Positions 25,096 through 33,873 of a stretch of DNA of 64,000 bases are shown here, piece after piece. Numbering within the stretch: the first letter of the stretch is position 1; each line of letters starts with the position of its first letter. The notes under the pieces are model-generated. The model saw only the letters and a list, made by a program, of their open reading frames with translations, was not told where the DNA came from and did not search any database. The DNA is from Tetragnatha versicolor. Lineage: Eukaryota > Arthropoda > Arachnida > Araneae > Tetragnathidae. Location of the stretch: positions 50,267,565 through 50,331,564 of the forward strand of contig JANDEH010000009.1 of NCBI GenBank assembly GCA_024610705.1. The letters are read 5' to 3'. The position numbers and the translations under genes are program-made.

Positions 25096-25440
25096 CTATA
25101 TTCAGTTGCAACTTAACTTGAGCCTGTAGAAATATGCTGAGAGCAACCAAAGAAAGTAGTTCCCTGCGAGGTGTCTGAATTTTGAGTGAAATTTAGAGTT
25201 TCAATTTTGAATAATGATTAGTTTTTTAAATTCACGTATATTAAGCATCTTTTCATCCCGATATGCATAAAATGTTCAGTATTATTATTTTTTAAAGTGG
25301 CGTATTGCGTAGTAGTACAACTCGTCTCAAACTCGCCCGCCAATAAGAGCTCTAGCAACCCAGCAGGCTTTCTGTTTACTCAGATTTTCTTGCGCGTGGC
25401 CATGACGTCAGGCTCAACTTAAGTTGCATTCGAGTATAGT
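25096..25440. mobile_element. MITE-like inverted-repeat element inside the hairpin cluster
   Basis: The left arm from 25096 (CTATATTCAG, then TTGCAACTTAACTTGAGCCTG) matches the complement of the right arm ending at 25440 (CAGGCTCAACTTAAGTTGCA, then TCGAGTATAG) over about 30 bp with few changes. It is about 345 bp with no ORF. It seems to have inserted between hairpins 3 and 4. Confidence 0.5.
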
Positions 25441-25659
25441 AGGAGTCGTCTTTTGAAGAAATCCTAGTAGATATGTCAATATCTAATTAACAATATAAAT
25501 CTATTACTTTCGTTCCTTTTTAATACGGTACAGAACTAAAAAACTTTTCTTACTTGAAGAATGTTCTATTAGTCTTTGTATCTCACGTTTTTGTATGAAT
25601 TGAAAAGTTGTAGAAAATATTACTCAAACTGTAAGCAACTTCATCTAAAGAGGTATATG

Positions 25660-25743
25660 CTGTAAGAACAGACTAAGATTCGGACACGGTAGTCGTTGCA
25701 TTTGATATCGCCTGTCGAGTTCGATTCTTAATCTGTCTTACAG
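25660..25743 (+). ncRNA. Pre-microRNA-like hairpin 4 (paralogue group)
   Basis: An 84-nt stem-loop and the best-paired of the set. CTGTAAGA at the 5' base pairs with TCTTACAG at the 3' base. Above it, ACTAAGATTCGGACACGG pairs with the 3' arm CGAGTTCGATTCTTAAT through more than 30 pairs in all. There are about five mismatches, mostly isolated, and a loop of roughly 15 nt. The 5'-arm TAAGATTCGG and 3'-arm CGCCTGTCGAG are shared with hairpins 3 and 5. Confidence 0.45.
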
Positions 25744-25780
25744 GTCTCAAATCACTGGACACTTCAAGAACTCACAGATC

Positions 25781-25868
25781 TTGGCGGAAACGGGTTAAGA
25801 TTCGGTCACGGCAGTCGTTTTGAAAATAATCTCGCCTGTCGAGCTCGCTTCTTGACCTGTTTAGCTAA
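25781..25868 (+). ncRNA. Pre-microRNA-like hairpin 5 (paralogue group)
   Basis: An 88-nt stem-loop whose 5' arm holds GTTAAGATTCGGTCACGGC and whose 3' arm holds CGCCTGTCGAG then CTTCTTGACCTGTTT. It starts 38 bp after hairpin 4. The stem base keeps pairing through G:U pairs although the bases differ from hairpin 4. The loop is AT-rich and unlike the others. Confidence 0.45.
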
Positions 25869-26639
25869 TAACAACACTTCAAAGACATCCTGCAATAGAT
25901 ATTTCTCCAAAGAATTTACCAAGGTTTGTTATTGAAGAATATTCGAAATGCAAAACAATCATATTGTTCTATGGTCTAAGGGGATTTTTTACATACTTTT
26001 CTTTTCCAGTGAAATAGTTAATTTTAAATGGTCTTTCTTTCTTGATAAGTATATTGCAATTTCAAATCGGTTGTGTTCAATGAAATTTAATTGAAAGTTG
26101 CATGCAAAACGACACATTGTTTGCATTTTGATTTAATTAATAATTTTGAATTTATTTAATTTTTAATTGCTGTATGTAATCTTTTTTTAGTTTCAAAAAT
26201 CCTGATTTAATCCAACACACATATAAATATGTTGAGATTAAGAGAAAGTAGAGAATATGGTTTGGCTATGGGAGCAGAGTTGCCAATTTTACCAACTTTT
26301 TATAAGCTTTTGCTACCTATAAAACGTTTAGTGGAAAGCCTCAAGTACTAACTTCATTTTGTATTAAGCTGATGCATGATATAGAAACCTTAAATCTAGT
26401 TTATTAAACAAAAAGGTGGTACCTATACCCAAAAAGTTCGTATGTATATCCGTCTTGTGACGTAACTCTTCCCTTTTCTAAAATTAAAAACATTTACGTA
26501 ATTAAAGCTAAGTACTTATCATTGCTCTTTCAACAAATTTTGAAACTTTTCTCTCTGTAATTTTTCACCCATCTTTAATAATTAACTTTTCAGTGGCTAT
26601 GGACGAAGTTAATTTACAGTCCACTCGTGATGCCCAACC
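25869..26639 (+). other. AT-rich intron
   Basis: AT-rich sequence after the hairpin cluster. Nothing recognised. Confidence 0.5.
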
Positions 26640-26854
26640 ATAGCTATTATGTACCATCTGCCGCTATTTGCGATGTGCATTTCCCTCCGTGTATCCCATT
26701 TATCCAGGCATGATCAATCTTTCAGCGCACAAGCTTTACATTACAATCGTTGAATGGTTAGAGCAAGTTGTCATAGAAACGAGACCACGCTGTGTTACTA
26801 GAAGCACGTGATTCTTGCCCAGAACTGTCATTTAGCTGGAGGCTTTTTACTTCG
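26640..26854 (+). other. Possible non-coding 5' exon with strong donor
   Basis: A GC-richer 200-bp block in very AT-rich surroundings that ends at CTTCG before GTAAGT (donor at 26855), close to the donor consensus. It contains an E-box CACGTG near 26806-26811 and no long ORF. It could be a 5' untranslated exon of an internal promoter. The upstream boundary is arbitrary and the call is weak. Confidence 0.25.
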
Positions 26855-28520
26855 GTAAGTCATGCCTTTATGTTATGGGATATCATCTGCACATCCTTGT
26901 ATAGAATGAGGTTTTATCTTGTGAGATAATAGTAATTTATTGTTTTATTCACTTTAACAAAGCATAAAATGTAACGTTTTATCGCTTTCAATACGGACTA
27001 AGGTTAATTTTTAGCGGTTTTTCTTTTGAGAAAAACCTGCTTCTTAAAAACTTAACCGAAAGAAATGTTCATTGAAAGATTTTATTTCGATAGATTGTTC
27101 CATTGATATAAAATGTCCTTATTCATAATTGAGTTTTCTGTTTGCTTTCTGTGACCTATTTCTGTTTTAACGTTTTTAAAAAAATGTGTGTACCGTTTGT
27201 CACCTTATAATTGCAATACATTTTATATTTTTTGAAAATCCCAAATAACCTTACGAAATAAAAAAAACCGCAATATTTATTCATATTCTAGCAAAATTTT
27301 TCATTGTTTTTGTAGTCAGCATCTTTTAATATTGACAGTTACATTTGATGACTTTTTTTAAATTTTATAAAATTTTATTTTTCATACAAAAAGAAGTAAA
27401 AAAATGTTTTACATTTATATAACGTATTTGCTTTGGTTATTTAATTTTTATATGTAGGTTTTTCTTACATTTTTAAAGATAATTTTAAAGTTTAATCAAT
27501 CATAAACTATAACCCTACCTCTAAACCACACAAAATACCGTCCTTATTAAAATATCTTGTATATTTTATCGTTTTTGTATTATATTATTATTTTTAAATT
27601 TTATACAACTTTATTTTTTTATTAAAAAATAAATAAAAAACGCTTTACCTATAAAAGTTATTTGCTCTTGTTTCTCAAATTTTAGTAGATTTTCCTCTAG
27701 TTTTAAAACAATTTTCAAGTTTTAATCAATCATAAAAACACTAAAACTCTACCTCTAAACCCACTAAAATGTTAATAAAACACCATCCTTATTAAAATAT
27801 CTCGATTTAATATTATCTTTTAAAGAAAACAAATTAAAATTTATTGCTCGTAATAAAGTAAAACATTTACGTTGCCTTCTACAAAATTATAATTTTCACA
27901 GCCTATTCATCTGTCATTAGTTAATATTTTGCATAATAATCACATTTAATAAAAGAAAACAAACTTCAGTTAATCAAAAAATTTTAAGTGGTAGAATTTT
28001 TATGTAGTGTTTATTATTTTTGAGATAAAGATTAGTATAATTGATCCCATTGAAAATATGAAAAAAGTTACATTAAATTTAAAAAAAAAGTCATGGGGCG
28101 ATTATAAAATAAATTTTTATCAAAAGTTAGGGAATCTATCCAACAACTTCAACTACAAAATTTGTTTTCCAACCTTGTCGTAGAAAATTTTGTCATTAGG
28201 GTTGTCGTCAGACATTAGGAGTTGCCGGAATGCTTAATGATTTAACAAAGTAAAAAGTTCTTTTGCGCCGAATATGACACAGAATTGCGTGCAGTTGGCT
28301 AAAATAAGAACTTTAATGTTCTCCTTTCCCTGGGGTAATTTGAAGGATGGGCGTGTTGAAACAATAGGGGTGAAAAAAGAGAAATGAGAGGAAACGATGA
28401 TCCCTTCTCCTTTCATCCTCTTCTTTCCAGTTCATCCAGAACGGATCGGTTTGCATTTAGAATATCCTTTGCAGGTGCTTTCTCCTATTCTCATAGGTAA
28501 AGATTTACATTTTTCGAAGT
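26855..28520 (+). other. Very AT-rich intron
   Basis: Homopolymer-rich sequence with two loosely similar stretches around 27460-27560 and 27700-27790 (AGTTT.AATCAATCATAAA followed by CCTAC CTCTAAACC), probably an old duplication. No gene. Confidence 0.4.
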
Positions 28521-28523
28521 GTC

Positions 28524-28661
28524 TAAATCCACGAAAGTGTCTCATGCTAATGTATTAGTGAAATTCGTTAGAGTTGAGTTGTTTCTTTCGAGGAGCTAGA
28601 TAGTGCCATAGGTTTTAATAGCGAAATTTGTTAGAGTTGAGTTGTTACTTTCGTGGATTTA
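28524..28661. repeat. Small element: 15-bp inverted ends and a direct repeat
   Basis: TAAATCCACGAAAGT at 28524-28538 is exactly complementary to 28647-28661. Inside, a 24-bp block starting GAAATT(C/T)GTTAGAG occurs at 28560 and again at 28623 (period 63 bp). This is a compact MITE-like or duplicated structure of 138 bp. Confidence 0.55.
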
Positions 28662-30409
28662 AACAGGGCCTACATTTTTATGCTTTTCGGTTTACGGAGA
28701 TAGGAATTATTTAGGTTATTTATTATATATTTTGAAAATATAAATTATGTCTTGTTGTTAGACATTAGTGTAAGTTGCAGATTTTATGTTTGTCCTCTCC
28801 CTTTCTCTCGTATTTAATTACTAATACGTTTATAGTATGCAAATTATTCTTTTGTAATAATTTTCTGTTGAGTTTGAAGCATGGATGCTTTGAACTGAGA
28901 TAATTAGTATGCGTATTTTTTGCTATTGTGGAAATTCTATCAAATTATTTTAAAAGCTTAGTTTTTTTCTATGTTTTTTACCAAACCGATTTTAAATTTT
29001 TGTATAAATATCTTGAATTTTGTTTGACGTAATATTTTGATTATTAAAAATATGATGTAAATAAATATTTATGTTATTTATTAAAGTTGACTTAATTCAC
29101 AAGGTTTGTTCTGTTTAGGAAGTAACGACTTATGGCAAAAAATATATTCCTCTTTCAAGGTATTTACAAATATATAGTTAAAAATCTTTGAATGGCATCG
29201 AATTGAACAAAGGTTTCTCACAAATTACATGTAGTTTGTTATTACACCCAATGTTGTATTATATTTCAGGATGGGTTAAGAGTACAGGGTTGTAAGGAGG
29301 TTGGACTGTTTCACTTCTTTTTGCTAGTTGTTTCGCAGGAAACTCACTCTAAAATAGCGATGTAAAGGTTAAATGCAAAAAAGGAAGATAATTTTTCATT
29401 AATTGGACCTCTCTACAGCCCAGATCTTTCATTTTTCCCGTATCCAGCTAGAAAAAAAGCGGATTTAGGTCTTATGACAGTTTTGAAAGTGAAAAAATCC
29501 TATTTGAATACTTAGTGACAAATTTCGATGAATGGTAAAATCACTTGAATTTTTTAGTTGGAATATTTAAATGGCATATATTTCATGTAATTATATTAAC
29601 TTCCAGACATACCTCACACATCTCTCTTTTATTCGGATTAATCATCTTTTAAGTTAATTTATTCATTTTAGTTAATTTTAGTGAATAATTTAATCCCCCT
29701 CTTTTTCAGTTAGATATGTGAATTCAAAGTATTTAACACTCGATTAAAAGTAATCCAATCTTTTCTTCTCTCTAAATTTACGCATTGTATTTCGATCGCT
29801 CTATTTGAATTTGAACTGAGTGTTCATCCGAATCCATCTCCCTTACTAAATTCAACACCCTTTGATTGCGATCCAAATTACCGCCCTTGAAGCTGTAAAT
29901 AGAATAGTTGGTATTACACTCTGCGTCGTAATCAAACTGCTTTAAAATCAATGAATAAGCTGTCTAATTATTTTCAATTTACATTTCGAAATCATATATG
30001 AATACAAATTAGTGGGATCTTACATTTTTACATTTTTCTAGATATATTTGCTTTTTTTTACATTTTATGTTTAATAATAATAAACAGCTTACTGGACGGT
30101 ATTTGGGTAAATTTTTGAAATTTCTATAGTGTTATGGATCAAAATTTAAATTTTTTTATCTATACCATACGTCGGGGGGAACTAATAGAATAACTTATTT
30201 ATAATCAAAGATCCGAAAAGTTTTGTATCACTCAGCATTTGTATAAGATAGCATACGATTCGGGAAGCATTGTCATGGATTAATAACTGCTACCACCCTG
30301 TTTTTTATTCAAACTAAGAAAAATTACCACAAAATCCCACTTACCGGAAAATTATTCTAATGTTGTTGAAAATAACGTTATTCACTACTTTTAGTTGTCT
30401 CAGCAACTG
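28662..30409 (+). other. AT-rich intron
   Basis: Nothing recognised apart from AT-rich low-complexity sequence. Confidence 0.5.
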
Positions 30410-30945
30410 TGAGTTTCCCTTTACCGTTTCTCTCTCGTTCTACCTTCTCTATTGGGATCTATATAATCTCTCTTCTCCTCTTTCTCTCTCGTATATTTTT
30501 CCCTCCTCTCTTTCTACCCTCTCTCACTACTCTTTTTTCCATCATCTCTCTTTTTACCTTCTCTATTGCAATATATACAATCTCTTCTCTTTCTCTCTCT
30601 CGTATATTTTTCTCTCCTATACATCTCTTTCTACCCTCTCTTCCTACTCCTTTTTCCATCCATCTCTCTTTTTACCTTCTCTATATCTTCCTCTCGTATA
30701 TTTTTCTCTCCCATCTCTTTCTCTCCCATCTCTCTTCTCTTTTTCTACACATCTCTCTCATTTCTCTCTTTTCCTTCTCTCTATATTTCTCCTTTCTTTT
30801 TTTCTCATCATCTCTATCTTCCCCATACCTCTATATTTCTCTATCTCCTCTCACTCCCTATCTCTCTTATATATCTTTCCCATTTCTCTCTATATCTTTT
30901 CCTCCTCTCTTTCTCCCCCTCTTAATTATCTCTCCTCATCTAACC
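30410..30945. repeat. Polypyrimidine (TCTC) tract with higher-order repeat
   Basis: About 535 bp almost wholly of C and T on the plus strand. A higher-order unit of about 110 bp is visible: the block TACCTTCTCTATTG recurs near 30450 and 30555, with a variant near 30674, each followed by TCTCTCTCGTATATTTTTC. The long open frames here on both strands come from composition, not genes. Such polypurine/polypyrimidine tracts can form triplex DNA. Confidence 0.8.
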
Positions 30946-31320
30946 GTTTGAGATCTGTAAACACGAAATTCATCGATTAAGATTTTACTCAACAACCTCC
31001 TATTCCTTTCTCTATAAACTCCTCCCAGAGCAAACCTCTCCGAAACCGACTGCGATCTTGAGAAGAGTGGCGACCGTCGTATTTCTCTCCCCTTGACATT
31101 AAAAACATTCCCGATTCCCTCCGCTCCAAGAGAATCCCTCCACTGCATCAGCGTCTTAAGTGTTTGATAACGGCGCATCTGAATGAAAGCCATTGTTTCC
31201 GACTCCCTTCCCCGCCACTTCGAATTTATGGCGAGGTTCAGGGTTAAGCTTCGAAATAGGCCACCGATTTCTTTCAAAAAACGGCTCTATCCGCCATCTC
31301 CTCGCATTGTGCGTTAGAGT
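30946..31320 (+). other. GC-richer spacer between CT tract and satellite array
   Basis: Mixed-composition sequence without a convincing exon or domain. Confidence 0.35.
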
Positions 31321-31680
31321 TCTAAATATTTCTCAACGAATCGATTCCGGAATCGATACCGAGGAATCGAACCCTTGAAGGAATCGATTCCGTAATCAAA
31401 TCGGAATTGACTACCTTGGAATCGATACAAGGAATCCAATCCTTGAAGGAATCGATTCCGTAATCAAATCGGAATTGAATACTTAACCAAGGAATTGAAT
31501 ACTATACCAAGGAATCCAATCCTTAAAGGAATCGATTCCGTAATCAAATCGGAATTGAATACTTTGGAATCGATACCAAGGAATACAATCCTTGAAGGAA
31601 TCGATTCCGTAATCAAATCGGAATTAAATACTTTAGAATCGATACGAAGGAATCGATTCGAGCTGAAATCGAATACTAGG
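31321..31680. repeat. Tandem array based on GGAATCGATTCC
   Basis: At least four units of about 70-80 bp start at about 31379, 31447, 31527 and 31597. Each opens with the perfect 12-bp palindrome GGAATCGATTCC followed by GTAATCAAATCGGAATT. A related cluster with the same palindrome lies at 31864-31965. Units keep an open frame only because their lengths are often close to multiples of three. Confidence 0.8.
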
Positions 31681-31859
31681 AATCGTATTTATTTTCTAAT
31701 TAAAGCGGATAATTATTAACAATTTTGTTCCCTAATTAATTAGTATTTTGATAGTTAATCAATATTTTGCTGGTTTTTAATTAAATTAATAATAATTACT
31801 AATCATCCTTGATTTGTGATTGAAATAGATAAGTTCGATTCTACTTTTTCGATACTGGC

Positions 31860-31965
31860 CCTAAGGAATCGATTCCCAGGTTTGACACGAACCTCAGGAA
31901 TCGAATCCAAGAATCGAAAGAATGGAACCTCAGGAATCGATTCCGGAATCGAATCGAAAAATTTT
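31860..31965. repeat. Outlying copies of the GGAATCGATTCC repeat
   Basis: AGGAATCGATTCC occurs near 31864 and CAGGAATCGATTCCGGAATC near 31932, with several shorter GAATCGAA matches between. It appears to be a detached part of the 31321-31680 array, separated by about 180 bp of AT-rich DNA. Confidence 0.6.
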
Positions 31966-31989
31966 TTAGATCCCTAATTGTGCGTATGG

Positions 31990-32453
31990 CCATTCTAGTC
32001 TTGCCAACTTTCTTTCCACCTGCTCGGCTCCGTCGAAATTTATTTTCGAATCGTCCTCTGGTGGCACACACTATCTTTAGAGGTTGGGGGGAACACTTGT
32101 TGACTCTCGCTGGGGGACGAACGGATAATGACTGCAAAAAATGGAAATTTTAAAATTTTTTCGGGGAGCGTTTTCCAAGCGAAATTACCCTTTTGCCACC
32201 GTTCCAAGTTTTTGATTGTTTCGCAGTGAGTGTGGGTACTCCTTTTTTTAGATGGGTGAATGAAGTAACTGGTGTTTTGATGATGATGGGGAGGGTGCGA
32301 TGGATCTTTTTTCTTCTGCGCATGTACCGTGACCGAGATATCGGGACTCTTTCAGTGGGATCCCCTCGGGAATCAACTCGTTGACACCTGATTGGAAAGT
32401 GGTTGTTGGATCCTCCGTGTGATAAGTGTGCTGCTTCTTGTCCCTTGTGAAAC
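31990..32453 (+). promoter_or_regulatory. Likely promoter and 5' UTR of the 32454 exon
   Basis: GC content rises across this stretch into the exon. The in-frame TGA at 32448-32450 shows that the following ATG is not inside a longer upstream coding segment. No clear TATA box was found. The exact transcription start cannot be set. Confidence 0.35.
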
Positions 32454-32723
32454 ATGATCCTCTTTGTCGTGAACGTGGTCGCGTGCATCGTCATTTTCCT
32501 CTTCGCCATCAATTCCAAGTTCCGCAACCGCTTGATCAGGGAATGGCAGGTCCAGAAGGACAAGGTCCAGTCCAGCCTCTTGGCCAAGAAGGAGCCCAAG
32601 CGGCCCAAGCGGAGGGTCTCGGACCTCTTGGACAAGCCGACCGTCGTCGAAGAAATCTTTCGAACGACTGTGGAGGAGGACTGCATGCGCGAATTTAAGT
32701 CGGCTGCTGATTCTGACGGACAG
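32454..32723 (+). CDS. First coding exon with N-terminal membrane segment
   Basis: The ATG follows an in-frame TGA by one codon (TGA AAC ATG). The exon runs 90 codons to a GTAGGA donor in phase 0. Codon use is strongly coding-like, with third positions mostly C or G. Residues 2-20 (ILFVVNVVACIVIFLFAIN) form one membrane helix. The following segment is highly basic (KFRNRLIREW, KKEPKRPKRR), which by the positive-inside rule puts the rest of the protein in the cytosol. Residues after that (VSDLLDKPTVVEEIF, then VEEDCMREF) are charged. No known domain was recognised. Same strand and same splice phase as the upstream LIM1 exon make it a candidate alternative first exon of the PET-LIM gene that would tether the downstream LIM domains to a membrane. 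It could equally be a separate gene. Confidence 0.7.
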
Positions 32724-32864
32724 GTAGGAAGGGCCCAAACAAACATTCTCCACTACGCATGGACAGATGTAGTGCAGTTTTCCCGCCCAATTTCCTTAAC
32801 CTCGTTTCCCCCATTCTTTCTCTCCTGCATGGACAACTTCCATCATGGACTGTTCCGTTGAACT

Positions 32865-33510
32865 GGTAGAGAGTAGATGGTAGTTAGTTCTCTTATGTAT
32901 GACTGCTTTGTTGACTTATGATTGAATCGTCAGTTTGAAAAAGGGAACACGTATGACAAATTGTGACGTTTTGTGCTCAAATAAATATCCAAATTTCGGT
33001 CTACACATGAGAGGGGAAAAAATAACTACTCCCTACAGGATAGCCCCTTGAACTTGGCCAAATCGATGTCCATTCATTGTTTTATTTATTTAATTTAAGT
33101 TAATTTGTCTTTTTTTTTCTTATTATTTGTACTATGAACTAAGCCAAAACAAAATTTGTTTTGAATTTATAAATGCTTTTTTTATCCAGTGAAGGGTCTG
33201 GTAGAGAGTAGTAGATCGTAGAGTTCTCTTGCGTATGATTGCTTTGTTGACTGATGAGGGAATCGTCAGTTTGAAAAAGGAATAAGTCCAATAAAAGACA
33301 AATTGTGACTTTTTGTGCTCGAAAAAAATCTCCAAGCTTCCTCTACACATGAGTGGAAAAAGGGAAAAGATAACTACCCCTATAGAAAGATGGACCCCCT
33401 GGAACTTAGCAAAATAAATGCCCATTGTATTTTTTTATTTGAAACTTAAGTTAGCTGGTCTTACTTTTCTTATATACTCTGTACCGTAAACTGAGCCAAA
33501 ACATTTTTTT
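32865..33510. repeat. Tandem duplication of a 335-bp dispersed repeat
   Basis: Two units begin GGTAGAGAGTAG at 32865 and 33200 (period 335 bp). Both share CTGCTTTGTTGACT or TTGCTTTGTTGACT, AATCGTCAGTTTGAAAAAGG, ACAAATTGTGAC and CTACACATGAG in the same order. Reverse-oriented homology occurs at 6421-6680. It lies in the intron just after the 32454 exon. Confidence 0.75.
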
Positions 33511-33718
33511 TTAATTTAAAAGTGTTTTTTCCTATTTATAGAGGGAATGGTGAACTGCTTTGATATTCATTAATTATCTTAATGATTTAGTTTAATTTAA
33601 CTTTTAAATTTTCTTTGTTTTTCTTTTTCCAACTTTTGGGCTGTGAACTAAAAAGAAATATAATTTGCTTGTCAATTTAAGGTTTTTTAAAAATAGTTTA
33701 CAGCTGGAAATTTCATAA

Positions 33719-33873
33719 GTTTGAAAAAGGGAATAAGTTCGTCAACTGCTTTCAACTATAAAATACTTTTGTGTAGGAATATATTTATATTTTTCGATGG
33801 TTTTTCTCTGTACTTGTTTTTTCATCGATTTTCTCAAAACTTGATTTTTGGACTTATCCCCCTTTTCAAACTA
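33719..33873. repeat. Foldback fragment of the same dispersed repeat
   Basis: AGTTTGAAAAAGGGAATAAG near 33719 faces CTTATCCCCCTTTTCAAACT near 33854, giving nearly complementary arms of about 20 bp. The same sequence occurs inside the 32865-33510 units, so this is probably a rearranged copy. Confidence 0.55.

Noticed and set aside
30360..30980. Long Ser/Leu/Phe-rich frames in three registers
   Set aside because: They arise from the polypyrimidine tract, which lacks stop codons on the plus strand.
31321..31680. Regularly spaced repeats that might suggest a CRISPR array
   Set aside because: Eukaryotic context, variable unit length and repeat-derived spacers. It is a tandem satellite.
31495..31719. 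74-codon repetitive frame
   Set aside because: It is a translation of the GGAATCGATTCC tandem array, with no independent evidence of coding.
32150..32746. 198-codon minus-strand open frame over the membrane exon
   Set aside because: It is a shadow of the plus-strand exon at 32454-32723, whose GC-rich third positions remove stops on the other strand. It shows no domain.
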